Assembly (NCBI RefSeq): GCF_900142475.1
Contig: NZ_FRAY01000006.1
Coordinates: 62,001-126,000 of the forward strand
Direction: 5' to 3'
Origin: Fibrobacter sp. UWH4
GTDB taxonomy: Bacteria; Fibrobacterota; Fibrobacteria; Fibrobacterales; Fibrobacteraceae
Length of the DNA: 64,000 nt
Shown here: piece by piece, positions 41,835 through 49,895 of the stretch
Position numbering within the stretch: position 1 is the stretch's first letter
How the letters are laid out: each line of letters starts with the position of its first letter
The notes under the pieces: model-generated
The model's database searches: none
The model's input: the letters and a program-made list of their open reading frames with translations, nothing else
What the model was told of the DNA's origin: nothing
Made by a program: the position numbers and the translations under genes

Positions 41835-41868
41835 TACTTTTGTATCTACAATTATAGCTTTAAACTAT
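41835..41868. promoter_or_regulatory. LysR-type operator upstream of cytX
   Basis: TACTTTTGTA (41835-41844) and ATAG-CTTTAAA-CTAT (41854-41868), the same elements and order as at the LysR gene promoter. The ATAG-CTAT element is itself part of a longer TTATAG/CTATAA palindrome. Confidence 0.55.
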
Positions 41869-41888
41869 AACCCAAAGAAACAGCAAAT

Positions 41889-42110
41889 CTAGGCGCCGAA
41901 TTCCTGATCGTCTAGCGTCAATTCGTTCGCCACGGCATCCTGCTTCCGTTCGGCCGTCGCGTCAAGCGCCTCGGCATGCCCGCGCAACGCCGCAAATGGG
42001 TGGAAAATCTTTGCGCGGTCTTCCACTTTCATGCGCGGATGCTTCATCATGAAATTCCAGTCGTTCCGCGGATACGGCAAATCAATGATGTCTTTGTAAT
42101 TATCAATCAT
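41889..42110 (-). CDS. YolD-like protein
   Basis: The 73-aa product begins MIDNYKDIIDLPYPRNDWNF and contains MKHPRMKVEDRAKIFHPFAA followed by LRG. This fits the YolD-like family (DIIxLPH, then MxxxDRAAQFxPFAALxG). In Bacillus, YolD-like genes are paired with Y-family polymerase genes (yqjX/yqjW). Here it lies 36 bases downstream of the UmuC-like gene, so the pairing is conserved. It may regulate or assist the polymerase, but its exact role is not established. Confidence 0.72.
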   Translation of the reverse strand: MIDNYKDIIDLPYPRNDWNFMMKHPRMKVEDRAKIFHPFAALRGHAEALDATAERKQDAVANELTLDDQEFGA

Positions 42111-42146
42111 AAAAAGCGACCCTGCAAGGGGAGCGACCTCACACCC

Positions 42147-43529
42147 CTAAGCCCTGTGTCCTCCGATTTGTCCGTTGCGTTCAATGGTGGTGGCGCCTTC
42201 TTGCAAATCCATTCCCTTCACAATCGCATTCTTGCCGAAGCGTTTCTTGATCAGGAGTTCCGCCTTCAGGCGCTTCTTTTCTTTTTCCTGCTTCTGCACA
42301 TCGGTGAACAAGTCGTACTGTTCGTGACTTGCATCCACGATGTCGGCGGCCACCAGGTTCAGGCGGCGCACCGTCAGCTTCGGGTCCACGATGCGGTCGA
42401 AAAGTTTCATGACCGCATCGGCAATTACCGACTGAGAGCTGGTATAATAACCGATGCTTGCCGTGCCATGAGCAGGTTTCGGAATCGTGCGCCCGTAAAA
42501 ATCCGTGACCGTGACGCCGTGGTAAATTCCCTTGTCCACATTTTCGCGGTCGTAACCCACCGTGAGTACCATCGCATTTGTCACCAGGTCGTGCGCAATC
42601 AAAGTCATCGAAACCGTATCGACCATTTCACGCACCACGAGACGCGCCTTGTCGAACGGATACGGATCCTGCAGCACCTGGCCTTCGCCCGTACTCCTGT
42701 TCCGCGGCTTTGACTTCTTGATGTCCGCAATCGTGCAAGGCTCGTAACCCCAAGCGTGGTCGATCAGAATCTCCGCATTCACGCCAAACAGATTGTACAG
42801 CGCTTCAGGATTTTTCACACTCACGCGGGCAATATCGCCCATCGTGTAAATGCCGCGCCCCGCATTCAGCCTGCAATTTTCCAGGCGCTCCGCAATGCCG
42901 CGCCCCACCTGCCAAAAACTCGTGAGCGGCCTGTGCGACCAAAGCTGCCTGCGGTAACTCATCTCGTCCAGTTCCGCGATGCGCACGCCGTCGGCATCCG
43001 CATGCTTCGCCATCACGTCCATCGCGATCTTGCAAAGGTACAAGTTCGTCCCGATTCCGCCCGTGGCCGTTATTCCCGTAGTCGCGAAAACATCCTGGAT
43101 AATCGTCTTCACTAATTCGCGTGCCGTCTTTTTATAAAGCTTCAAGTAGCGCGTCAAATCCAAAAAGCATTCGTCAATGGAATACGCATGAATGTCTTCG
43201 GCACTCACGTACTTCAGGTAGACATTGTACACCTTCGTGGAATACTCCACATACTTCGCCATCTGCGGTTTCGCAATCGTGAACTCGACCTTTTCGCCCG
43301 TACGGCGCAGCACCTCGCGCACCTTCTGGTTCACCTCGAAAAGTCGCGCACGCCCCGGAATCCCGTAAGCCTTGAGCGCAGGCGTCACCGCAAGGCAAAT
43401 CGTCTTCTCGGTGCGGCTCTCGTCGGCCACCACGAGCTTCGCCTTAAGCGGGTCAAGCCCCCGGAGGATACATTCCACCGAGGCAAAGAACGACTTTAAG
43501 TCTATGGCCGCATAAGTGCGTGAAGGCAT
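42147..43529 (-). CDS. Y-family (UmuC/UvrX-like) DNA polymerase
   Basis: Start MPSRTYAAIDLKSFFASVEC gives 460 aa. Catalytic acids are visible in AAIDLKSFFASVE and IHAYSIDECFLDLT, as for error-prone lesion-bypass polymerases. TGITATGGIGTNLYLCKIAM and GRGIAERLENCRLN are the palm and fingers/little-finger regions. No beta-clamp peptide is certain. With the YolD-like gene it resembles the Bacillus uvrX/yqjW system for translesion synthesis. The upstream region has no clear SOS box. A weak ribosome-binding site precedes the start. Confidence 0.85.
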   Translation of the reverse strand: MPSRTYAAIDLKSFFASVECILRGLDPLKAKLVVADESRTEKTICLAVTPALKAYGIPGRARLFEVNQKVREVLRRTGEKVEFTIAKPQMAKYVEYSTKVYNVYLKYVSAEDIHAYSIDECFLDLTRYLKLYKKTARELVKTIIQDVFATTGITATGGIGTNLYLCKIAMDVMAKHADADGVRIAELDEMSYRRQLWSHRPLTSFWQVGRGIAERLENCRLNAGRGIYTMGDIARVSVKNPEALYNLFGVNAEILIDHAWGYEPCTIADIKKSKPRNRSTGEGQVLQDPYPFDKARLVVREMVDTVSMTLIAHDLVTNAMVLTVGYDRENVDKGIYHGVTVTDFYGRTIPKPAHGTASIGYYTSSQSVIADAVMKLFDRIVDPKLTVRRLNLVAADIVDASHEQYDLFTDVQKQEKEKKRLKAELLIKKRFGKNAIVKGMDLQEGATTIERNGQIGGHRA

Positions 43530-43530
43530 A

Positions 43531-43620
43531 ATGGGAAATATAACTAAACAAATCAAGACCGACGAAGAATTCCAGAAGAAGCTCGACGATCTTTTTATTG
43601 CCGAGATTGCAGTTCTTTAA
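43531..43620 (+). CDS. Short peptide-coding ORF or gene remnant
   Basis: An uninterrupted 29-codon frame reads MGNITKQIKTDEEFQKKLDD and then LFIAEIAVL. The codons are reasonable and it starts just upstream of the polymerase gene on the opposite strand. I do not recognise it. It may be a truncated N-terminus or C-terminus of an accessory protein, or chance. Confidence 0.25.
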   Translation: MGNITKQIKTDEEFQKKLDDLFIAEIAVL

Positions 43621-43630
43621 GCCAAAGAAA

Positions 43631-43659
43631 GAAACCTAGCCTTATGAAAGCTAGGTTTC
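43631..43659. terminator. Hairpin terminator next to the Rpn-type gene
   Basis: GAAACCTAGC (43631-43640) and GCTAGGTTTC (43650-43659) pair perfectly; read on the minus strand it follows the Rpn-type stop codon and is trailed by TTTCTTT. On the plus strand it has an A-rich tail. Confidence 0.6.
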
Positions 43660-43678
43660 AAAAAAAATTTGAGTGATA

Positions 43679-44629
43679 TTACTTATTCAAAGCAGCAAGT
43701 CGTTTTTTTACTTCAGCGACTTGCTCATGCGAAATGCCCACCTCGCGCATAATGTCGATAGCATCTGCGTGCCCCTTGTTCACGTAATGCTCCGCAAAGG
43801 TTTCGTATCCACGCTTCGCTACAATTTCCGGCCTGTCCATCTTGATATCCTTGTGCTTGTTGGGCCACCTCCACAAAAAGTAGGAGAGCGACTGCTTGAT
43901 AAAGTCCCTGCCTTCGGGCGAGCGGTCCAGCTTGAGCAGGTGTGCCGCAGCCTCGCGGAAAGAAACAGTGAACTTTTCTTCATTAAAAATATACTTCAAA
44001 GAAGTGAGCGCGACAAGGGTCATGGGCGAAAAGCACTTCAATTCAGCGTCATCGATATCGTGGCCGATGTCAAGGAATTCTACCTTGAAGGGGTAGCCGA
44101 TATCGTGGTAGTATTCGGGATAGTCCGCAAAATGCGGCTTTGAGAGCGGATCCCAGCCGTCCGCGCCGTTATAGACAATAAAGGCGACCACGGGGACATC
44201 CTTCTTCTTCTCGGCAAATAAATGATGGTGATACTCAGAAATCTGTCTCATCACGTTATCATCGATATCGGACTTGTGCTCCGCGATAATGCCCACGAAT
44301 AGCCCCGCCTTGCCGCCCGTTTTCAGATCCGCCTCGAAAACGAGGTCAGCCGAACCGGCATGTTTGTCGCTCGAAAAATTTTCGGGGACGCCACGCAGCG
44401 TTGAGATGTTGATGGTGTCAAGAAATTCCCTCAGCGATGGCTTTCGCCTTGCATAGAGTTCAAGCAATTCTGCCATGCGCTTCGGATTCGCGAAGGCGAA
44501 ACGCAGGTAACGGTCATGGGTAAAGCTGCTTTCGTCTGCAACAGAATCAAGAATAATGTTGAATTCCTTTGCAATATTGATATCGTCTTCAGGATGGGTA
44601 TTGTTTTCTGCAATGATAACATTATTCAT
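43679..44629 (-). CDS. Rpn-family PD-(D/E)XK nuclease (recombination-promoting type)
   Basis: ATG at 44629 gives 316 aa. The fold is indicated by FSSDKHAGSADLVFEADLKT and GKAGLFVGIIAEHKSDIDDN, with the catalytic Asp and the Glu-X-Lys (EHK). The C-terminal half (AAHLLKLDRSPEGRDFIKQS) fits the Rpn/DUF4351 putative transposase-nuclease family. E. coli Rpn proteins increase RecA-independent recombination. The gene has a hairpin-containing upstream region (44683-44726, arms CAGGAC/GTCCTG and TTAGG/CCTAA). It is accessory and possibly mobile. Confidence 0.8.
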   Translation of the reverse strand: MNNVIIAENNTHPEDDINIAKEFNIILDSVADESSFTHDRYLRFAFANPKRMAELLELYARRKPSLREFLDTINISTLRGVPENFSSDKHAGSADLVFEADLKTGGKAGLFVGIIAEHKSDIDDNVMRQISEYHHHLFAEKKKDVPVVAFIVYNGADGWDPLSKPHFADYPEYYHDIGYPFKVEFLDIGHDIDDAELKCFSPMTLVALTSLKYIFNEEKFTVSFREAAAHLLKLDRSPEGRDFIKQSLSYFLWRWPNKHKDIKMDRPEIVAKRGYETFAEHYVNKGHADAIDIMREVGISHEQVAEVKKRLAALNK

Positions 44630-44775
44630 TAGCAACGGTCCTTTTTTGCATATTCTAGAGACGACCCGCGAAAGGAGTTCCGCAGGACAGGATCTTTTTA
44701 GGAAAAAGCCTAATTTTGAGGTCCTGTACTATACACGTTTTTTTCAGATGGTCTAAACTGTTTTTTCGGAAAATT

Positions 44776-44862
44776 TTACAATGATTTACAAAAGGAGACT
44801 GGTGAAAGGATTTCTTTTTCTCCGTCAATCTTACCCGACGACAACAAACCGCTATTCTTCAT
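44776..44862 (-). pseudogene. Truncated RhuM N-terminus after the DUF1016 copy A
   Basis: A 28-codon frame begins MKNSGLLSSGKIDGEKEILS, matching the RhuM start MKNVGLLPSGEGDDEKNEI at 46228, then diverges and stops. It is the end of the 741-bp duplication and shows that a second RhuM gene was lost or replaced. Confidence 0.7.
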
Positions 44863-45573
44863 CTTTCCTCCCTCCACCTACACGCACAAAAAGGCGGGGC
44901 TACTTTCCAGCCCAAGAAATTCCAGGACCATCGGATCCTTGATGACCTCTTGCGGAGCTTCAAGGATGCGTTCAAGCTCGCGGCCATTCCAAGAATTGTT
45001 CACAGCCTCAAGTTCGTAATATTCACGCTTGTCGGGGTCAGAAATAGCAATGAGCATCTTATATTGAGACCAGTTCAATTGCGTCCGCACTGCGGACGCA
45101 ATTGGATACAATAGGAAAAATTGACGTATGCGTTCAATTTGTCGAATACCAAATCCGCTGCCATACTCCGCTTCCAGCTTTTCAGCAAGCGATTTCACGA
45201 TATACGCCCCGTAATCGGCACGCTTCTTGCCATGCTGTTCTTCTTCGAAAATACGCTTGCCAAGTTTCCAGTACATCTGGACACGACAGAAATCAACGCT
45301 CCTAACCGCATTTTTCCGCGCAGTCTCGATGATTTGCTTGGCATCTTGGACTAGCCTCGTAGAGATAACTTCTTTAGCCATATTAGCCTCCATTTAGCCG
45401 CAAAAAACGGCTTGTTAACGTTTGGGGCGTTCTTGCAAAAACGGTAAGCCGATTTAACGCAAAAACGCACCTCGCCTTAAAACAGCGAGATGCGTTCAGC
45501 GGTAATGTACCAAAATCTCAAAGAACTGGCAAGGGGTATAACGAAATTTTACATAACGAGACGGGTTATTCGT
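44833..45573. repeat. 741-bp direct repeat, copy A
   Basis: This segment is nearly identical to 46199-46939, offset by exactly 1366 bases. It holds the start of a RhuM gene, a complete truncated DUF1016 gene and 190 bases of upstream spacer (GCGTTTTTGCGTTAAATCGG on the minus strand). The segment between the copies (45574-46198) holds the RhuM body and a perfect 12-base palindrome AACCTGTCGGAA/TTCCGACAGGTT at 45621-45645. Confidence 0.85.
44878..45381 (-). CDS. Truncated DUF1016 (YhcG-like) N-terminal protein, copy A
   Basis: Start MAKEVISTRLVQDAKQIIET follows GGAGG by five bases, giving 167 aa. The DUF1016 N-terminal domain is clear (KLGKRIFEEEQHGKKRADYG, LNWSQYKMLIAISDPDKREY). It stops at DPMVLEFLGLESSPAFLCV, where full-length YhcG-type proteins would continue into a PD-(D/E)XK nuclease domain. 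It therefore lacks the predicted nuclease. DUF1016 proteins occur in restriction-associated and mobile regions. Copy B is about 90 percent alike, so truncation preceded the duplication. Confidence 0.75.
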   Translation of the reverse strand: MAKEVISTRLVQDAKQIIETARKNAVRSVDFCRVQMYWKLGKRIFEEEQHGKKRADYGAYIVKSLAEKLEAEYGSGFGIRQIERIRQFFLLYPIASAVRTQLNWSQYKMLIAISDPDKREYYELEAVNNSWNGRELERILEAPQEVIKDPMVLEFLGLESSPAFLCV

Positions 45574-45682
45574 ATTTCAATACTATGATCAACAAAGACC
45601 TTGTGGAAGCTCTTGATTTGAACCTGTCGGAATTTCCGACAGGTTTGCCCAAATTTGTAATTTGCAAAAAATGCAAAATGGT

Positions 45683-46228
45683 TTACTGAAGAGAAACAAA
45701 ATCAGACAAGTTTGATTCCGCGTCGTTCGCCTTCACGAAGAAATCCACCTGCTTTTCGAGATAAATGACCCGAGAATCAATGTTTTCCAGCCTGTTTTCA
45801 TGTGCAACAAGGCGCTGGTTTACGCTGAAGCCCTTCAACATGTGCTCTTTGAGGACACGGTTTGCCCACTGACGGAAGCGAGTGCCGCTAATGGAATTGA
45901 CCCTGTAACCCACAGAAATAATCATATCCAAATTGTAATACGGGACAACTCGTTTAATGGACCGTCCACCCTCCAAACGAACCTGTGCAATTTTTGCACA
46001 AGTTGAATTTTCATACAATTCCTGCGTCTGAAAAATGTTGCGAATATGCCGATTTATTGAAGTTCTGTCCGTATTGAACAATTCCGCCATCTGTGCCTGC
46101 GTCAGCCAAACAGTATCCTGGTCCACGCGAACTTCAATGTGAAATTCGCCCCCTTCCGGCTGATACACGATGATTTCGTTCTTTTCGTCGTCACCCTCAC
46201 CCGACGGCAACAAACCGACATTCTTCAT
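45683..46228 (-). CDS. RhuM-family protein
   Basis: GGAGGAAAG sits just before ATG at 46228. The 181-aa protein has the RhuM hallmark: IVYQPEGGEFHIEVRVDQDT, then VWLTQAQMAELFNTDRTSIN and RHIRNIF, and VPYYNLDMIISVGYRVNSIS, then GTRFRQWANRVLKEHMLKGF. RhuM was first noted in Salmonella pathogenicity island 3, and many relatives lie in mobile islands. DNA binding is possible. The product is shorter than the 300 or more residues of many relatives, so the C-terminus may be missing. It lies between two truncated DUF1016 genes on the same strand. Confidence 0.78.
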   Translation of the reverse strand: MKNVGLLPSGEGDDEKNEIIVYQPEGGEFHIEVRVDQDTVWLTQAQMAELFNTDRTSINRHIRNIFQTQELYENSTCAKIAQVRLEGGRSIKRVVPYYNLDMIISVGYRVNSISGTRFRQWANRVLKEHMLKGFSVNQRLVAHENRLENIDSRVIYLEKQVDFFVKANDAESNLSDFVSLQ

Positions 46229-46939
46229 CTTTCCTCCATCCGCCTACATGCATAAAAAGGCGGGGCTACTTTCCAGCCCAAGGAATTCCAAAATCATCGG
46301 ATCCTTGATGACCTCTTGCGGAGCTTCAAGGATGCGTTCAAGCTCGCGGCCATTCCAAGAATTGTTCACTGCCTCAAGCTCGTAATATTCGCGCTTGTCG
46401 AGGTCAGGAATCTGAATCAACATACGATATTGCGACCAGTTCAATTGCGAACACACTGTATTCGCAATTGGATAGGTAATGAAAAATTGGCGGCAAAATT
46501 CTAATTGACGCTTAGAAAATCCGCTCCCATACTCTGCTTCCAGCTTTTCTGCAAGCGATTTCACGATATACGCCCCGTAATCGGCACGCTTCCTGCCATG
46601 CTGTTCTTCTTCGAAAATACGCTTGCCAAGTTTCCAGTACATCTGGACACGACAGAAATCAACGCTCCTGACCGCATTTTCCCGCGCAGTCTCGATGATT
46701 TGCTTGGCATCTTGGACCAGCTTCGTAGAGATAACTTCTTTAGCCATATTAGCCTCCATTTTGCCGCAGAAAACGGCTTGTTAACGTTTGAGGCGTTCTT
46801 GCAAAACCGATAAACCGATTTAACGCAAAAACGCACCTCGCCTTAAAACAGCGAGATGCGTTCAGCGGTAATGTATCAAAATCTCAAAGAACTGGCAAGG
46901 GGTATAACGAAATTTTACATAACCACTGGGGTTATTCGT
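46199..46939. repeat. 741-bp direct repeat, copy B
   Basis: Matches 44833-45573. The following bases to 47075 hold only AT-rich sequence that forms the trailer side of the CRISPR array. I see no gene between 46748 and 47075. Confidence 0.85.
46244..46747 (-). CDS. Truncated DUF1016 (YhcG-like) N-terminal protein, copy B
   Basis: Start MAKEVISTKLVQDAKQIIET (46747) gives 167 aa. It differs from copy A mostly in the middle: GSGFSKRQLEFCRQFFITYP here versus GSGFGIRQIERIRQFFLLYP in copy A. Both end at ESSPAFLC plus one residue. The divergence is concentrated in one segment (residues about 83-105) that also contains short direct-repeat differences, as if gene conversion or selection had acted there. 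RhuM follows 15 bases after its stop, so the pair is an operon. Confidence 0.75.
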   Translation of the reverse strand: MAKEVISTKLVQDAKQIIETARENAVRSVDFCRVQMYWKLGKRIFEEEQHGRKRADYGAYIVKSLAEKLEAEYGSGFSKRQLEFCRQFFITYPIANTVCSQLNWSQYRMLIQIPDLDKREYYELEAVNNSWNGRELERILEAPQEVIKDPMILEFLGLESSPAFLCM

Positions 46940-47075
46940 TCTTAGTGCACTTCTACTTTAAAAAAACCTTTTTGAATGCCGCATAAAATACGAAAGGTAT
47001 CAGCTATCATTACAAGCAGAGCGAAGTAATCTCTTGACGCAACTAATAAGTTTATCCAGTTCCTTATTTAATCGT

Positions 47076-48689
47076 AAAACACCTCCGCTTGCGCGGAGAA
47101 AACCCACTACCCGGAAATGCTACCTTACCATCGGCGGAAACACCTCCGCTTGCGCGGAGAAAACACGCCGACGGCAACAAGGCGGAAAAGAACTTTAGAA
47201 ACACCTCCGCTTGCGCGGAGAAAACTCCGTTGCTATGCCGAAAGGTTCCGCATCGTCAGAAACACCTCCGCTTGCGCGGAGAAAACGCATGGCTGACTTG
47301 ACGGAAAAGATTCATTCAAGAAACACCTCCGCTTGCGCGGAGAAAACCTTTTGTCCTCTATCCCTTTAGTCGGTATTTTGGAAACACCTCCGCTTGCGCG
47401 GAGAAAACCAACCAAAAGGAGGTCGATCATGGCTTGCGGAAGAAACACCTCCGCTTGCGCGGAGAAAACAAAGGTAGGCCGCTTGCTGCCATAGGTCGCC
47501 CAGAAACACCTCCGCTTGCGCGGAGAAAACCTCTTGCCCTGCAAGAAGTGTACCCAAGCACCGGAAACACCTCCGCTTGCGCGGAGAAAACCGCACACGC
47601 AGCCCGTCAAGCCCGCATCCATTAGAAACATCTCCGCTTGCGCGGAGAAAACTGCCGCAAATTATTGAATCAAGGCATGATTATAGAAACACCTCCGCTT
47701 GCGCGGAGAAAACGCGGAACTGTCACCTTCCAATCGGGATAAGGGAGAAACACCTCCGCTTGCGCGGAGAAAACATCAAGGACGTATAACATTTTTTAAC
47801 GGGGTCAGAAACACCTCCGCTTGCGCGGAGAAAACTTGCCGAGGACGAGATTTGCGTAATCTTCGTAAGAAACACCTCCGCTTGCGCGGAGAAAACAACT
47901 TGGCTACATACCTGAAATCGCCTTTAGTGGAAACACCTCCGCTTGCGCGGAGAAAACGTTTTCCAGGAGAGCGTCCGCGAGCTTGCCGTAGAAACACCTC
48001 CGCTTGCGCGGAGAAAACTATCCTTGCCCGCTCCGCAGCGCATCGACCCCGGAAACACCTCCGCTTGCGCGGAGAAAACATCTTTTTGAGTCAATCATGG
48101 AAAATCCTTTATCAAACACCTCCGCTTGCGCGGAGAAAACATGCTTACGCCAACCAGCCACAATGTAACCGTAGAAACACCTCCGCTTGCGCGGAGAAAA
48201 CCCAACCAAACGCGAACGGTGTCCAAAGTAGGAAGAAACACCTCCGCTTGCGCGGAGAAAACACCGGGAAAATTTTGCCCACCCAAATGGCGCAGGAAAC
48301 ACCTCCGCTTGCGCGGAGAAAACTCGGTTCTTCCTTGGCCGGGATTCGTTCGGCAAGAAACACCTCCGCTTGCGCGGAGAAAACGCATCAAACGCTTGCA
48401 CGAAAGCAAAACGCAGGGAAACACCTCCGCTTGCGCGGAGAAAACTCGTCCCTCGACGACTTCATGGCTGCTGCTAGGGAAACACCTCCGCTTGCGCGGA
48501 GAAAACGGAGAACTGGTACAGAGGGTCATCGGCGTACTGGAAACACCTCCGCTTGCGCGGAGAAAACCAAACATAGATATGACACACGTCCACAGCGAGG
48601 GAAACACCTCCGCTTGCGCGGAGAAAACGAGTGTTCGACGCTGCCGCGAGCCTGCTCGGTAGAAACACCTCCGCTTGCGCGGAGAAAAC
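47076..48689 (-). CRISPR. CRISPR array, type I-E, 27 repeats and 26 spacers
   Basis: The repeat is 28 bases (plus strand begins GAAACACCTCCGCTTGCGCG, then GAGAAAAC), with a CTCCGCGCAAGCGGAG hairpin on the minus strand. Starts lie at 47076 + 61n for n = 0-26, so every spacer is exactly 33 bases. Three repeats carry variants: the first (A for G at base 1, 47076), the one at 47625 (T at base 7) and the one at 48113 (C at base 1). By analogy with E. coli the transcribed strand is minus, with the leader on the cas2 side; the degenerate 47076 repeat at the far end is consistent. Open frames that read RNTSACAEKT are artefacts. Confidence 0.97.
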
Positions 48690-48737
48690 ACCAAGATTTT
48701 GTGATTACACACTTGGCAATACACAAAATATAGTACT
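48690..48737 (-). promoter_or_regulatory. CRISPR leader (short, AT-rich)
   Basis: Only 48 bases separate the cas2 stop from the first repeat. On the minus strand they include TACTATATTTTG and a CTTGG/CCAAG inverted repeat. A promoter -35 element would have to lie inside the cas2 3' end. Confidence 0.6.
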
Positions 48738-49025
48738 TCACTGATTTAAGAGTTTTTCGACAATCAGCTGATAACCCGATATTTCATCTATCTTCTTATT
48801 CGGATCACCCTGTCCCCAAATCTTAAATCCGGGAGCCTTATTTATTCGCTGAAAAATTAAAAGCCCTGATTGAGCAGGGCAAGACTTTAACAAATATTGG
48901 ACGACATCATTTGCAACAGAGTCCTTAATTCCTGACACAAATATGTTCGCTCTTGGTTCTACGAACCATAACTTCATTCTTCCCCGAACAGCCGGGGGCA
49001 AATCATTTGCGATAACAACAACCAT
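48738..49025 (-). CDS. cas2e: CRISPR-associated endoribonuclease Cas2 (type I-E)
   Basis: The 95-aa protein matches the short Cas2e/CasG family: VVVIANDLPPAVRGRMKLWF, VEPRANIFVSGIKDSVANDV and LLIFQRINKAPGFKIWGQGD. With Cas1 it forms the complex that integrates new spacers. Its start touches the end of cas1, and it is the last gene of the cas operon, next to the array. Confidence 0.92.
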   Translation of the reverse strand: MVVVIANDLPPAVRGRMKLWFVEPRANIFVSGIKDSVANDVVQYLLKSCPAQSGLLIFQRINKAPGFKIWGQGDPNKKIDEISGYQLIVEKLLNQ

Positions 49026-49895
49026 TTACTTACCTAGCATTTCCTCAATATCTGGACCTATACGTTCTAACAATTTATAATCAAGAACCCGCTTCCGGAA
49101 TTCAGCTGATACCCGATGTTTGTTGTACTCTCCCGCCAAATCCAATGTCATCTTAAAAGCCAAATCTATGCACAATTCTTCCTTGTACAAATCAGCCATA
49201 TCATAGACAAAAGGTAACGGTGATCCCGAGTGAATAAAACCTATATGTGGAGAATAGCCCATTGAATAGATGCAAGAGCATAAAATTCCATATAATGCGG
49301 CATTGGATGCAGTCAGCACTTGGTTTGTGACATCGCTCAATTCCATCTTTCCAGGTGTAAAAGAGCGTCCTCGCCAACCAACACCATATTCATTCGCTTT
49401 TTTCTCATATAACGCACGAACACGATATCCTTCCATGCCCATCATTTCTTTTAAAGGCTTGCCTTTTAAATTTTCATCAGGGAAACGCCGTTCATACATC
49501 CGTCTTGCAACCGCAAGAGATTTTTCAGGATCACACGAAATCTGCATCTGACGCCGCAAATTCCGAGTATTTGCGGTAGGAGAATTGCCAACAGCATAAA
49601 ACAACAAAGAATCCTCACCAACCCAGCACACGCTACAATTTGCGGCAGCGAGGACCTTAATCGCTTCATGAGTTACACTTGTTCCAGGCCCCAAAAGCAA
49701 AGTCGTTATTGTAGCAATAGGAAGGCGAACAACTTCGCCTTCACTATCAATCCACTTAACACTGCTATCGTCAATTTCTAAACGACCTCGTTCAAGATAG
49801 AGAAATGGGTACCGATCTTTTATTTGTGGTAACGTGTCGTGCGTTACCTTGATAATCAATCGGCTACTTTTTTCTTTTATCTGATTAGCAGCCAT
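49026..49895 (-). CDS. cas1: CRISPR-associated integrase Cas1 (type I-E)
   Basis: The 289-aa protein has the metal-binding triad of Cas1: Glu in MGMEGYRVRALYEKKA, His in IGFIHSGSPLPF and Asp in FVYDMADLYKEELCIDLAF. It catalyses protospacer integration with Cas2. LLLGPGTSVTHEAIKVLAAA and GRSFTPGKMELSDVTNQVL also fit the I-E branch. It directly follows cas5 with no gap. Confidence 0.93.
   Translation of the reverse strand: MAANQIKEKSSRLIIKVTHDTLPQIKDRYPFLYLERGRLEIDDSSVKWIDSEGEVVRLPIATITTLLLGPGTSVTHEAIKVLAAANCSVCWVGEDSLLFYAVGNSPTANTRNLRRQMQISCDPEKSLAVARRMYERRFPDENLKGKPLKEMMGMEGYRVRALYEKKANEYGVGWRGRSFTPGKMELSDVTNQVLTASNAALYGILCSCIYSMGYSPHIGFIHSGSPLPFVYDMADLYKEELCIDLAFKMTLDLAGEYNKHRVSAEFRKRVLDYKLLERIGPDIEEMLGK

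Noticed and set aside
41779-41880. TPP riboswitch upstream of cytX
   Set aside because: The conserved CTGAGA and ACCTGATC-type elements are absent; only the LysR-type operator pattern is seen.
47089-48733. Long open frames across the CRISPR array with repeated RNTSACAEKT or FSPRKRRCF peptides
   Set aside because: They are translations of the 61-base repeat-spacer unit. A period of 61 shifts frame with each unit, and no coding signal is present.
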